A stretch of 64,000 nucleotides of DNA from Burkholderia sp. GAS332 (GCA_900142905.1 FSRV01000001.1:4402001-4466000), one strand, 5' to 3'. Numbered from the stretch's first letter, positions 39,385 to 48,495 are shown. The notes: generated by a model not told the origin, from the letters alone. A program made the numbers and translations.

Positions 39385-42300
39385 ATGTCCGAGCGAAACG
39401 AATCCGCCGACCCGCACGAAACCAGGCAGGTCCGGCCCGCGAGCGGAAGCGCCCATGTGGTGCTGCATCGGACGTCCCACGTGGTGCTGGCGCTCGCACT
39501 CGCCTTCTACTTCATCGCGGCGGGTCTGTTTCTCGGCTTGCGTTACGTGTTGCTGCCGCGCGTCGACGCGTTCCGGCCACGCATCGAAGCCATAGTCTCC
39601 GAGAAGCTGCACACGCAGTTCACCATCGGCAAGCTGGCGCCACATTGGAGCGGCTTCCAGCCGGGCCTCGACGTCACCGATATCGTCATCCGCGACCCGG
39701 AAGGCAAAGCGGCGCTGACCATTCCGCACGCCACCGCCGCGCTCTCGTGGAAGTCGCTCTGGCAGTTCCATCCCGCGCTTTCCAGCCTGATCGTCGATCA
39801 GCCCGACGTGCTGGTGTCACGCAGCAGCGACGGCGTCATTTCGGTGGCGGGCGTGCCGGTGCCGACCCGGCACAGCGGGAACGACACCTTGTCCACGTGG
39901 CTGTTGCGGCAACAGGCGATCGTGGTGCGCGGCGGCGTGCTGCGCTGGCGCGATGCGCAGCATAACGCGCCGGAGCTTGCCCTGCGCGACATCCGGATCG
40001 CGATTCTCAACGACGGCTACGATCACCAGCTCGCGTTGCAAGCGCCCGCCGACGGCCATGTCCTGCACGGGCCGATCGACTTCCGTACCCATTTCAAACA
40101 CGCCCGCCTCTCCGCGATCGGCAAGCCGGTCAACTGGGCCGGCCAGGTCTATATGTCGACCGGTCCGGTCGATCTGCCGACCCTCGCGGGCTATATCAAT
40201 TTCCCGATCGAGATGTTCGCCGGCCGCATCGACAATGCGATCTGGGCCGACTTCGCCGATGGTCGTATGACGTCCGCAAGCGGCCAACTGGCCGGTACGG
40301 ATGTCGCCATGCGGGTGCGCCCGACCCAACCCAAGCTGGTCGTGCCGATCGCCAATTTCTCGTGGCGCGTCGAGGCCGCCCCTGGCGACTACACGCTGCA
40401 ACTGAACGACTTGCACGCCGAGCTCGGCCAGCCCCCGCTCTACGACGGCACGCCGCTCACCCGCACCCTTGCGCTATCCACGCTGAACGGCCGCTTCCGG
40501 ACGGCCTCGCTGCAGCATGGACAGCTCGTCAGCGTCAGCGGCGACCGTGTCGACCTGGGCATCCTCGCCGAATTCAGCCGCGCGCTGCCGTTTCCGCGGC
40601 CCTTGCTGAACAATCTGGTGCGCTTCAATCCGCGCGGCATGGTGGCGAACTATGTGATCGAAATGGAACGCGGCAAACCCGAATCCGGCGAAGCGGGCAG
40701 CGACCACCGGCCGAGCGGCGCCGAGCCGATCGAGCGTTATCGTTTCAAGGGTGACCTGCAAGGCATCAGCTTCGCCGCGCAGGAACCGCCACCGGGGCTC
40801 ACCCCGCTGAATCACCCGCGTGCGGGCATTCCCGGCATCGAAAACCTGTGGGGCAGTGTCGACGCCGACGAAAACCACGGCACCGCCACGCTCAACACAT
40901 CGAATGTCGCCATTACGCTGCCGGGCGTGTTCGACGATCCCCGCCTGAAACTCGACCGCCTGCATGGCCGGGCAGACTGGACCATCTCGCCGAAGGCGCC
41001 GGGCGAGAATCACCGTGCCTTCACCGTTAAACTGGCCGACTTCGGCATCTCGAACGCGGACGCGAACGCCACCGCCACCGCCAATTACAGCAACCCAGGC
41101 CATGGGCGCGGCTCGCTCGACCTCAAAGCCGACTTCCAGCGCGCGCAGGTCACGCGCATCGTCCGCTATCTGCCGACCAGCATCAGCGAAAAGCTGCGCA
41201 CCTACCTGGGCCACGGGCTGCAAGCCGGCGTATCGCACGGCGCGACGATCGAAATACACGGCGACCTGACCAAATTCCCTTACTCCCGCGCTCCGGAGGC
41301 CGGGATCTTCCATATCGTCGCGCCGTTCAAGGGCGGCAAGTTCGACCCTTCGCCGTACCCACCGCGCAAGATGAAGAACGGCACACCGAACGTGTGGCCG
41401 CCGCTGGACGCCATTGACGGCGTGTTCGAGCTCAAGGAAAACGTGCTGCGCTTCGATGTCGACCGCGCCCGTTACAAGCAGGTCGCTTTAAACAAGGTGA
41501 ACGGCAGGATCGACGATCTCGGCACCAAGGCGTCCGACCTCATCATCACGGGCAACGCCCGCGGGCCCCTTGCCGACATGCTCGACTACGTCGACCAGAG
41601 CTCGCTCGGCATCATGGCCAAACATGCGACCGCGAAAGTGCGCGCCGAAGGGCCCGCCGCGCTGGCGCTCAAACTGACCGTGCCGCGCACGCCGAAGCCG
41701 CATATCGGCGTGGAAGGCGCGGTGGGCTTCCAGAACAATCGTTTGACGGTCGATAACGTGCCGCCTTTGTCGCAACTGAACGGCAAGGTCCGCTTTACCG
41801 AGCATACGGCGCAGGTCGACCGGCTCTCGGGTCAGTTTCTCGGCGGCGACGTGCACGCGAATGGCGGCCTGAAGCAGGACGGCACGTATGCACTCAACCT
41901 TGGCGGCCATATCGCAGTGGACGCCGCGCGCGGCCTGAATCTGCATGGCCCGGCCGCCGAGGTGCTGACGCGCATGAGCGGCAGCGCGCCTTACGCGCTC
42001 AACGTGCGCGGCGCCAAGGGGCGCTTGCCGGAGGTCACGGCGAACTCCGATCTGACCGGCCTCGCGCTCGACTTTCCCGCGCCGTTCAACAAACCGGTCG
42101 GCACGCCGATGCCGCTGCGCTTCGCGGTCAGCCCCTCCAGCGACGCGAGCGAAGCCGGTCTGGAACGCGCCGACCTCACCTTCGGCCCGATTGCCGCCAC
42201 CTATGTGCTGCGCTACCAGCCGAAAACGCCGCCGACGGTTATGCGCGGCGCGATCGGCGTCAACAAGCCTGCCGACTTGCCGTCCGATGGCGTGATCGCC

Positions 42301-43575
42301 GCCGTCGACGTCGAAGCGTTCGACGCCGACGCCTGGCGCGCGCTCGTCACGCAGATGCGCAACAAGGAAGCGCCATCGCCTGCGCCCGCCGCGCCGGTGA
42401 CGCCGAATCCGACGCTCGCGCAATTCCTGCCGAACCGCTTCGCGCTGCACATCGGTACGCTGACGCTGCTCAAGCGGCACTGGGACAGCGTGATCGTCGG
42501 CGCATCGCATGCGGACGGCAAATGGCAGGCCAACATCGCGTCGAACCAGGTGTCGGGCCACGTTTCGTGGTTGCCGGGCGCCAACAAGGAATCGCCGGGC
42601 ACGCTGCAGGCGCGCTTTGCCCGCGTGGTGATTCCGTCGGCCGCCGACAAGGACCTGCTCGGCCAGGCCATTTCCGCGCCGGCGCAGAACATGCCGTCGA
42701 TCGATCTGGTGGTCGATGAGTTGATCGTGCGCGATCGCAACATAGGCCGGCTCGAAGTCGACGCGCACAACTTCGAAGAAGACGGTGTGCCGGTCTGGCA
42801 ACTCGACAAGCTGGACATCACCAACCCCGCCGCCACGCTGACCGCCACCGCGAACTGGCGCACCTCGACGGGTCTCGGCAACACCGCCGACGAAGCGACG
42901 CCGCGCCGTACGGTGTTCGATTTCAAACTCGACATCAAGGACGCCGGCGCGCTGCTGGAGCGCTTCGGCCAGCCGCACACGATCAAGGCCGGCAACGGCA
43001 CGCTGTCGGGCAAGGTGGTATGGCGCGGCGGCCCGACCACGATCGACTATCCGACGCTCAACGGCAATCTCGCGGTCGATTTGCGCCATGGGCAGATTCT
43101 CAAGGTCGACCCGGGCGTCGCGAAACTGCTGGGTGTGCTCAGCCTGCAAAGCCTCGCGCGTTTCGCCACGCTCAATTTCCGCGACGTGATCGGCGAAGGA
43201 CTGCCGTTCGAGCGCGTCACCGGCACGGGTCAGATCAACAATGGCATTGGCCGCACCGAGAACTTCGAGATGGTGACGGCGCCGGCCCGCGCTGAGATGA
43301 AGGGTTCAGTCGATCTCGCGCAGGAAACCCAGGATCTGCACGTGGAGATCGTGCCGACCGTCAGCGCCGGCGCCGCCGTAATCGCCGCGACCGTGATCAA
43401 TCCGCTGCTCGGGCTTGGCGCGCTGGTGGCCGATCTGGCGTTCAGCAAATCGGTCTCCACGGCGTTTGCACGCGAGTACGCGATCACCGGTTCGTGGTCG
43501 AAACCGCACATCGAGCGGGTGAAGAGCGATCGCGGTAAGATGGACGCTCCGGCTTCGGCCGTGGAAGCGCACTGA
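39385..43575 (+). CDS. yhdP: Giant AsmA/YhdP-like envelope protein (TIGR02099 type)
   Basis: This is a 1396-residue protein with one N-terminal membrane helix (HVVLALALAFYFIAAGLFLGLRYVLL, about residues 30-55) and a very long beta-rich periplasmic region ending in the conserved AsmA_2-like C-terminus (RFATLNFRDVIGEGLPFERVTGTGQINNGIG). YhdP-class proteins bridge the inner and outer membranes and are implicated in phospholipid transport to the outer membrane. The start MSERNES (39385) precedes the membrane helix at a normal distance. An open frame back to 39151 overlaps the glnE start region and is not used. Confidence 0.9.
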   Translation: MSERNESADPHETRQVRPASGSAHVVLHRTSHVVLALALAFYFIAAGLFLGLRYVLLPRVDAFRPRIEAIVSEKLHTQFTIGKLAPHWSGFQPGLDVTDIVIRDPEGKAALTIPHATAALSWKSLWQFHPALSSLIVDQPDVLVSRSSDGVISVAGVPVPTRHSGNDTLSTWLLRQQAIVVRGGVLRWRDAQHNAPELALRDIRIAILNDGYDHQLALQAPADGHVLHGPIDFRTHFKHARLSAIGKPVNWAGQVYMSTGPVDLPTLAGYINFPIEMFAGRIDNAIWADFADGRMTSASGQLAGTDVAMRVRPTQPKLVVPIANFSWRVEAAPGDYTLQLNDLHAELGQPPLYDGTPLTRTLALSTLNGRFRTASLQHGQLVSVSGDRVDLGILAEFSRALPFPRPLLNNLVRFNPRGMVANYVIEMERGKPESGEAGSDHRPSGAEPIERYRFKGDLQGISFAAQEPPPGLTPLNHPRAGIPGIENLWGSVDADENHGTATLNTSNVAITLPGVFDDPRLKLDRLHGRADWTISPKAPGENHRAFTVKLADFGISNADANATATANYSNPGHGRGSLDLKADFQRAQVTRIVRYLPTSISEKLRTYLGHGLQAGVSHGATIEIHGDLTKFPYSRAPEAGIFHIVAPFKGGKFDPSPYPPRKMKNGTPNVWPPLDAIDGVFELKENVLRFDVDRARYKQVALNKVNGRIDDLGTKASDLIITGNARGPLADMLDYVDQSSLGIMAKHATAKVRAEGPAALALKLTVPRTPKPHIGVEGAVGFQNNRLTVDNVPPLSQLNGKVRFTEHTAQVDRLSGQFLGGDVHANGGLKQDGTYALNLGGHIAVDAARGLNLHGPAAEVLTRMSGSAPYALNVRGAKGRLPEVTANSDLTGLALDFPAPFNKPVGTPMPLRFAVSPSSDASEAGLERADLTFGPIAATYVLRYQPKTPPTVMRGAIGVNKPADLPSDGVIAAVDVEAFDADAWRALVTQMRNKEAPSPAPAAPVTPNPTLAQFLPNRFALHIGTLTLLKRHWDSVIVGASHADGKWQANIASNQVSGHVSWLPGANKESPGTLQARFARVVIPSAADKDLLGQAISAPAQNMPSIDLVVDELIVRDRNIGRLEVDAHNFEEDGVPVWQLDKLDITNPAATLTATANWRTSTGLGNTADEATPRRTVFDFKLDIKDAGALLERFGQPHTIKAGNGTLSGKVVWRGGPTTIDYPTLNGNLAVDLRHGQILKVDPGVAKLLGVLSLQSLARFATLNFRDVIGEGLPFERVTGTGQINNGIGRTENFEMVTAPARAEMKGSVDLAQETQDLHVEIVPTVSAGAAVIAATVINPLLGLGALVADLAFSKSVSTAFAREYAITGSWSKPHIERVKSDRGKMDAPASAVEAH

Positions 43576-43703
43576 GCTTGATTCGCCCCTTTGTTTGATC
43601 GGAACAGCGCAGTGCCGCACCGCGTGCCCAAGCCAGCCTTGAACGACGTATGCGGCGACAGCGGTTCGCGCCGCCGCCTTGCCGGGAGTTTTTCGAAACG
43701 CTC

Positions 43704-44594
43704 ATGAGCGAAACACACGTCTCTTCATCCTCGTCCACCGCTTCGTCCCCTGCCTCGCCCACCGCGGCGTCCAGCGGGCCTTCCGAAAGCGCCTTCCGGG
43801 TTGCCGCGTTGCAGATGGTGAGCACGCCGGATCGCGAGCGCAATCTGGCCGAAGCGGAACGCCTGATTGCCGAAGCCGCCGCCGACGGCGCGCAACTCGT
43901 CCTGCTGCCCGAGTACTTCTGTTTCATGGGCTTCAAGGACACGGACAAGCTCGCCGTGCGCGAGCCCTACCAGGACGGCCCGATCCAGCGCTTTCTCGCC
44001 GACGCCGCGCGCCGCCACAAGGTGTGGGTGATCGGTGGCACCTTGCCGTTGATGTCGCCGGAAGCGTCGCGCGTGCTCAACACCACGCTGGTGTTCGACC
44101 CGCACGGCAACGAGGCCGCGCGCTACGACAAGATCCACCTGTTCAACTTCGAAAAGGGCGAGGAATCGTTCGACGAGGCACGCACCATCTGCCCCGGCGG
44201 CGAAGTCCGCACCTTCGAAGCGCCGTTCGGCCGGGTCGGCCTGTCGGTCTGCTACGATTTGCGCTTTCCGGAGCTGTACCGGCGCATGGGCGACTGCGCG
44301 CTGATCGTGGTGCCGTCGGCGTTCACTTACACCACCGGCCGCGCGCATTGGGAGATGCTGCTGCGCGCCCGGGCGGTCGAAAACCAGTGCTACGTGCTGG
44401 CTGCCGCGCAAGGCGGCAAACATGAAAATGGCCGCCGGACATGGGGCCACAGCATGCTGATCGACCCGTGGGGCGAAATCGTCGCGGCGCGCGACGAAGG
44501 CGCCGGCGTGGTGGCCGGCAATCTCGAGCGCGCGCGTATCGACGAAGTGCGGCAAAGCCTGCCCGCCTGGCGTCACCGCGTGCTGAGCTGCTGA
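43704..44594 (+). CDS. Carbon-nitrogen hydrolase (nitrilase superfamily, NIT type)
   Basis: This is a 296-residue amidase-like enzyme with the Glu-Lys-Cys triad in LLPEYFCFMG, YDKIHLFNFEKG and LSVCYDLRFPELYR. These contexts are those of Nit1/Nit2-type proteins that hydrolyse omega-amides or damaged glutathione (deaminated glutathione amidase). The N-terminus carries a Ser/Ala/Thr-rich stretch of about 25 residues before the domain. It lies between the YhdP-like gene and tldD, all on the plus strand. The exact substrate is not shown by the sequence. Confidence 0.92.
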   Translation: MSETHVSSSSSTASSPASPTAASSGPSESAFRVAALQMVSTPDRERNLAEAERLIAEAAADGAQLVLLPEYFCFMGFKDTDKLAVREPYQDGPIQRFLADAARRHKVWVIGGTLPLMSPEASRVLNTTLVFDPHGNEAARYDKIHLFNFEKGEESFDEARTICPGGEVRTFEAPFGRVGLSVCYDLRFPELYRRMGDCALIVVPSAFTYTTGRAHWEMLLRARAVENQCYVLAAAQGGKHENGRRTWGHSMLIDPWGEIVAARDEGAGVVAGNLERARIDEVRQSLPAWRHRVLSC

Positions 44595-44687
44595 GGTGTT
44601 ACCTGACATTGAAAGTGCGGCGCCCGTCACTCATATAGTGATAGAAGCGCTAACCGAATCCTTCGTATCGAGCAGAACATACTTCGC

Positions 44688-46154
44688 ATGAACATCATCG
44701 AACCCGGTATCCGTAATCTCGCCACCGCCAAGGACATTCTCCTGACGCCCTACGGTCTCGACGAATCCCTGCTCACCCGCACGCTCGCCGAAATCTTCAC
44801 GCACAAGATCGATTACGCCGACCTGTACTTCCAGTACACGCGCAGCGAAGCGTGGAGTCTCGAAGAAGGCATCGTGAAGTCGGGCAGCTTCAGCATCGAC
44901 CAGGGTGTCGGCGTGCGCGCCGTATCGGGCGATCGCACGGCCTTTGCGTATTCGGACGATCTGTCGCCCGAAGCGATCCGTCAGGCGGCGCTCGCCACCC
45001 GTTCGATTGCCAAGGCGGGCGGCGGCAAGCAGAAGATCAAGGCGGCCTCGTCGCTGACCGGCATCGCCGGGCGCGATCTGTACCTGCCGTCCGATCCGCT
45101 GCACTCCCTCGACGCAACCGCCAAGGTCAAGCTGCTCGAGCGTATCGAACAGATGGCGCGCGGCCGCGATCCGCGCATCCAGCAAGTGATGGCTGGCCTC
45201 GCCGGCGAATACGACGTGGTGCTGGTGGCGCGCAGCGACGGCGGCTTTGCGGCCGATATCCGTCCGCTCGTGCGCGTGTCGGTCACGGTGATCGCGGAGC
45301 AGAACGGCCGCCGCGAAATCGGCAGCGGCGGCGGCGGTGGCCGCTTCGACTATGGCTATTTCACTGACGAAGTGCTGTCGCGTTACGTCGACGACGCCGT
45401 GCATGCGGCGCTGGTGAACCTCGACGCCCGTCCGGCTCCGGCCGGCGCGATGACCGTCGTGCTCGGACCGGGCTGGCCCGGCGTGCTGCTGCACGAAGCG
45501 ATCGGCCACGGCCTCGAAGGCGACTTCAACCGCAAGGGATCGTCGGCGTTCGCGGGTCGAATCGGCGAGCGGGTTGCGGCGAAGGGCGTGACGGTGGTGG
45601 ACGACGGCACGCTGCCGAATCGCCGCGGCTCGCTGAACATCGACGACGAAGGCAATCCGACCCAGTGCACGACGCTGATCGAAGACGGCATCCTGAAGGG
45701 CTACATCCAGGACACGCTGAACGCACGCCTGATGAAGATGCCGGTCACCGGCAACGCGCGCCGCGAATCGTACGCCGCGCTGCCGATGCCGCGCATGACC
45801 AACACGTACATGCTCAACGGTGACAAGGACCCGCAGGAAATCATCGCGTCCGTGAAGAACGGTTTGTACGCCGTGAACTTCGGCGGCGGCCAGGTCGACA
45901 TCACCAACGGCAAGTTCGTGTTCTCGGCCTCCGAGGCGTACATGATCGAAAACGGCAAGGTCACCTACCCGGTCAAGGGCGCGACGCTGATCGGTAGCGG
46001 GCCGGAATCGCTCAAATTCGTCAGCATGATCGGCAACGACATGAAGCTCGATTCGGGCGTCGGCGTGTGCGGCAAGGAAGGCCAGAGCGTGCCGGTCGGC
46101 GTCGGTCAGCCGACACTGCGTATCGACAAGATGACGGTTGGCGGTACGGCCTGA
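44688..46154 (+). CDS. tldD: Metalloprotease TldD
   Basis: This is the 488-residue zinc-protease subunit that, with TldE/PmbA, degrades unfolded peptides and matures modified peptides such as microcin B17. The zinc motif [11 protein letters not shown] (HExxxH) lies near residues 268-278, in the typical [16 protein letters not shown] context. The C-terminal region [29 protein letters not shown] is also characteristic. The partner TldE is not in this window. It is followed by overlapping hairpins and then the aroG regulatory region. Confidence 0.96.
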   Translation: MNIIEPGIRNLATAKDILLTPYGLDESLLTRTLAEIFTHKIDYADLYFQYTRSEAWSLEEGIVKSGSFSIDQGVGVRAVSGDRTAFAYSDDLSPEAIRQAALATRSIAKAGGGKQKIKAASSLTGIAGRDLYLPSDPLHSLDATAKVKLLERIEQMARGRDPRIQQVMAGLAGEYDVVLVARSDGGFAADIRPLVRVSVTVIAEQNGRREIGSGGGGGRFDYGYFTDEVLSRYVDDAVHAALVNLDARPAPAGAMTVVLGPGWPGVLLHEAIGHGLEGDFNRKGSSAFAGRIGERVAAKGVTVVDDGTLPNRRGSLNIDDEGNPTQCTTLIEDGILKGYIQDTLNARLMKMPVTGNARRESYAALPMPRMTNTYMLNGDKDPQEIIASVKNGLYAVNFGGGQVDITNGKFVFSASEAYMIENGKVTYPVKGATLIGSGPESLKFVSMIGNDMKLDSGVGVCGKEGQSVPVGVGQPTLRIDKMTVGGTA

Positions 46155-46166
46155 ATTTGATACAGA

Positions 46167-46217
46167 CGCATACTTCGTGCACATAATGCTCGAAGTATGC
46201 GGATTTGCCGCATTTTT
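46167..46217 (+). terminator. Overlapping hairpins after tldD, probable terminator
   Basis: An 11-bp stem CGCATACTTCG / CGAAGTATGCG (46167-46177, 46191-46201) shares 46197-46201 with a second stem ATGCGG / CCGCAT (46197-46202, 46208-46213) that runs into TTTTT. Only one of the two can form at a time. The second is a short intrinsic terminator; the first would prevent it. Confidence 0.6.
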
Positions 46218-46229
46218 ACACCTTGCGGC

Positions 46230-46258
46230 TTGCCAGCCCAGCTTGCACGGGTTATAAA
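46230..46258 (+). promoter_or_regulatory. Sigma-70 promoter for the aroG leader transcript
   Basis: TTGCCA (46230-46235), a 17-nt spacer, then TATAAA (46253-46258) each match the consensus at 5 of 6 positions. Initiation near 46265 would give a leader of about 155 nt up to the T-tract of the attenuator. Confidence 0.8.
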
Positions 46259-46294
46259 GTCACTCACCCTTTTTGACCAGCGACCTATTTCGCC

Positions 46295-46363
46295 ATGTCC
46301 GCCAAGTTTTACTTTTACTTTTTTTGGCATCTCAGACCGCTGGCGGATCGAGAGGGGTGTTAG
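46295..46363 (+). CDS. Aromatic leader peptide controlling aroG (22 residues)
   Basis: The ORF begins MSAKFYFYFFWHLRP and ends at TAG 46361-46363. Residues 5-11 are F-Y-F-Y-F-F-W, so codons 46307-46327 sense charged tRNAs for Phe, Tyr and Trp, the three products of the pathway headed by aroG. The ribosome-binding site is weak (only CGACC-type purines about 12 nt upstream). It lies between a near-consensus promoter and an intrinsic terminator. The ORF sequence is direct observation; the leader-peptide role rests on analogy with pheL and trpL. Confidence 0.85.
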   Translation: MSAKFYFYFFWHLRPLADREGC

Positions 46364-46420
46364 TGCACGCAAGACACCCAGAATTCACGAAAACCGCCAG
46401 CTAGCCTGGCGGTTTTTTTT
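46298..46420 (+). promoter_or_regulatory. Transcription attenuator of aroG with 1:2, 2:3 and 3:4 pairings
   Basis: Segment 1 is TCCGCCA (46298-46304), segment 2 GCTGGCGG(A) (46339-46347), segment 3 CCGCCAGC (46394-46401) and segment 4 CTGGCGG (46406-46412). Pairing 1:2 gives 7 bp and 2:3 gives 8 bp (antiterminator). Pairing 3:4, with flanking A/T pairs, gives an 11-bp terminator stem. A ribosome stalled on the aromatic codons would mask segment 1 and free segment 2 for 2:3; one reaching the stop codon would cover segment 2 and let 3:4 form. All pairings are visible; the mechanism is inferred from classical attenuators. Confidence 0.85.
46390..46420 (+). terminator. Intrinsic terminator arm of the aroG attenuator
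   Basis: The stem AAAACCGCCAG / CTGGCGGTTTT (46390-46400, 46406-46416) has a CTAGC loop and a run of eight T (46413-46420). It lies 138 bp upstream of the aroG start, so read-through is needed for expression. Confidence 0.93.
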
Positions 46421-46557
46421 CGCCCCACGCCTTTGAAACTTTTGCCGTTGAAATCTTTTTGATTGTTGTTCGCCCTGGCATCGCTGCCTGATTGCTGTCT
46501 GATCGCAGCCTTCGTTGCCCGCGCGAACACGCTACGACCCGATTCAGGAGAACAAGC

Positions 46558-47631
46558 ATGCCCCCGCACAACACCGACGATGTCCGCATCCGCGAATTGA
46601 AAGAACTCACGCCGCCCGCTCACCTGATCCGCGAATTCGCCTGCGACGAAACGGTGTCCGACGTGATCTACAACTCGCGCAATGCGATGCATCGCATCCT
46701 GCACGGCATGGAAGACCGTCTGATCGTCATCATCGGACCGTGCTCGATTCACGATACGAAGGCGGCGATGGAATACGCCGGGCGTCTGGTCGAGCAGCGC
46801 AAGCGCTTCGCCGGCGAGCTCGAAATCGTGATGCGGGTGTACTTCGAAAAGCCGCGTACGACGGTGGGCTGGAAGGGTCTCATCAACGACCCGCACATGG
46901 ACAACAGCTTCAAGATCAACGACGGCCTGCGCACCGCGCGTGAACTGCTGCTGCGTATCAACGAACTCGGCCTGCCGGCCGGCACCGAATACCTCGACAT
47001 GATCAGCCCGCAGTACATCGCCGATCTGATCTCGTGGGGTGCGATTGGCGCGCGGACGACCGAATCGCAAGTGCATCGCGAACTGGCTTCGGGACTGTCG
47101 TGCCCGGTCGGCTTCAAGAACGGCACGGACGGCAACGTCAAAATCGCCGTCGACGCGATCAAGGCCGCCTCGCAGCCGCATCATTTCCTGTCCGTCACGA
47201 AGGGCGGCCACTCGGCGATCGTCTCGACCGCCGGCAATGAGGATTGCCACATCATCCTGCGCGGCGGCAAGACGCCGAACTACGACGCGGACAGTGTCAA
47301 TGCGGCATGCGCCGACATCGGCAAGGCCGGTCTTGCCGCGCGTCTGATGATCGACGCAAGCCACGCGAACAGCTCCAAGAAACACGAGAACCAGATTCCG
47401 GTGTGTGCGGACATCGGCCGCCAGATTGCTTCGGGTGACGAACGGATTGTCGGCGTGATGGTGGAATCGCATCTGATTGCCGGCCGTCAGGATCTGCAGG
47501 AAGGCTGCACGCTGACGTACGGCCAGAGCATCACCGATGCGTGCATCGGCTGGGATGAAAGCGTCGCCGTGCTGGAAGGCCTCGCCGAAGCGGTCAAGCA
47601 ACGGCGTGTGGCACGCGGCAGCGGCAACTGA
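46558..47631 (+). CDS. aroG: 3-deoxy-7-phosphoheptulonate (DAHP) synthase, class I
   Basis: The 357-residue enzyme condenses phosphoenolpyruvate and erythrose-4-phosphate, the entry step of the shikimate pathway. Class Ialpha signatures are VIIGPCSIHDTKAAMEYA, VMRVYFEKPRTTVGWKGLINDP, TEYLDMISPQYIADLISWGAIGARTTESQVHRELASGLS, GFKNGTDG and IDASHANSSKKHE. ATG 46558 follows AGGAGAACAAGC. Enzymes of this type are often feedback-inhibited by Phe or Tyr; the isoform specificity cannot be read here. Transcription passes through the leader-peptide attenuator upstream and ends at the terminator at 47667-47696. Confidence 0.97.
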   Translation: MPPHNTDDVRIRELKELTPPAHLIREFACDETVSDVIYNSRNAMHRILHGMEDRLIVIIGPCSIHDTKAAMEYAGRLVEQRKRFAGELEIVMRVYFEKPRTTVGWKGLINDPHMDNSFKINDGLRTARELLLRINELGLPAGTEYLDMISPQYIADLISWGAIGARTTESQVHRELASGLSCPVGFKNGTDGNVKIAVDAIKAASQPHHFLSVTKGGHSAIVSTAGNEDCHIILRGGKTPNYDADSVNAACADIGKAGLAARLMIDASHANSSKKHENQIPVCADIGRQIASGDERIVGVMVESHLIAGRQDLQEGCTLTYGQSITDACIGWDESVAVLEGLAEAVKQRRVARGSGN

Positions 47632-47666
47632 ACGTCTCTGCGCGATTGCTGTAGTTGGTTCAACGA

Positions 47667-47696
47667 AAACCCGGCTCATGCAGCCGGGTTTTTTTT
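47667..47696 (+). terminator. Intrinsic terminator of aroG
   Basis: AAACCCGGCT / AGCCGGGTTT (10 bp, CATGC loop, 47667-47676 and 47682-47691) is followed by a T-tract to 47696, 36 bp after the aroG stop. Confidence 0.95.
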
Positions 47697-47771
47697 GTTA
47701 GCCGAACGGACGAATGGTGCTCCATGAGCCGCCTCTGTACCGTAACAACTCGTCGCCGGGTCGGATACGAC

Positions 47772-47800
47772 TTGACCTGGCTGGGTGTTGCGTATAAGAT
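47772..47800 (+). promoter_or_regulatory. Promoter of the toxin-antitoxin pair
   Basis: TTGACC (47772-47777), a 17-nt spacer and TAAGAT (47795-47800) lie 20 bp upstream of the toxin start. A 6-bp palindrome TGTACA follows at 47803-47808 and could be part of an antitoxin operator, though it is too short to be sure. Confidence 0.6.
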
Positions 47801-47820
47801 TTTGTACATGAAAGGCGGCT

Positions 47821-48159
47821 ATGGAGCAGGAAAAAGAAATTCGCTGGATGGGCTCCAGCTATCACGATTTACTCGCCTTTCCCGAAGAGCCGCGTCGCCG
47901 GGCCGGATTTCAGCTTGGCAAGATTCAGGCAGGACTGGACCCCGACGATTGGAAGCCGTTTGATTCGATCGGCGCCGGAACGCGCGAGATTCGCATCAAG
48001 GAAGCTGACGGTATTTACCGCGTGATGTATGTCACCAAGTTCGTGGAAGCGTTGTACGTACTGCATTGCTTCCAGAAGAAAACGCAGAAGCTGGCGCCGC
48101 AGGATAGAAAGATTGCCGAGATGCGGTACCGCGCCATCATCAATGATAGGAAAACTTAA
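47821..48159 (+). CDS. higB: HigB/RelE-superfamily toxin (phage Gp49-like)
   Basis: The 112-residue protein of the Gp49-like/RelE fold shows SYHDLLAFPEEPRRRAGFQLGKIQAGLDPDDWKPF and IGAGTREIRIKEADGIYRVMYVTKF, with the strand ALYVLHCFQKKTQKLAPQDRKIAEMRY. Members cleave mRNA on the ribosome in type II toxin-antitoxin systems. It comes first, and the antitoxin follows after 3 bp, as in higBA loci. Start ATG 47821 has only GGCGGCT upstream. Lys/Arg-rich C-terminal residues fit RNA binding. Confidence 0.85.
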   Translation: MEQEKEIRWMGSSYHDLLAFPEEPRRRAGFQLGKIQAGLDPDDWKPFDSIGAGTREIRIKEADGIYRVMYVTKFVEALYVLHCFQKKTQKLAPQDRKIAEMRYRAIINDRKT

Positions 48160-48162
48160 CAA

Positions 48163-48495
48163 ATGACGATCGACACGAAAATCCGTCACGTAACAAAACC
48201 CGGCGCCAACCTGTTCCTCGAACTCGGCTTCTCCGCCGAAGAAGCGAAGCGCCTGCACGCAGCGTCGCAAAAACAGATCAACGATACGCGGCTGCTCAAG
48301 GAGCAACTGATGACCGAGCTGTCCAGCTGGATCGAACAGCATCATCTAAAGCAGGCCGAGGCGGCTGAGATTCTGATGGTGTCGCGGCCGCGCGTGTCGG
48401 ACGTGGTCAACAAGAAGACCACCAAGTTCACTATCGATACTCTGGTCGAAATGATGAGCCGGATTGGCAAGCCAGTCACCCTGGCGGTTGGGTAA
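48163..48495 (+). CDS. higA: HigA-type XRE-family antitoxin
   Basis: The 110-residue DNA-binding antitoxin has a helix-turn-helix at about residues 60-85 (KQAEAAEILMVSRPRVSDVVNKKTTKFTIDTLVEMMSRIG), of the XRE class found with Gp49-like toxins. The N-terminal 50 residues are probably the toxin-neutralising part. It is 3 bp after the toxin gene and probably represses the shared promoter. It converges on hmp across 50 bp with no obvious terminator. Confidence 0.85.
   Translation: MTIDTKIRHVTKPGANLFLELGFSAEEAKRLHAASQKQINDTRLLKEQLMTELSSWIEQHHLKQAEAAEILMVSRPRVSDVVNKKTTKFTIDTLVEMMSRIGKPVTLAVG

Noticed and set aside
44631..46184. A 517-codon minus-strand frame opposite tldD
   Set aside because: It is antisense to a full-length TldD with an intact zinc motif, and its product is His/Arg/Ala-rich without domains.
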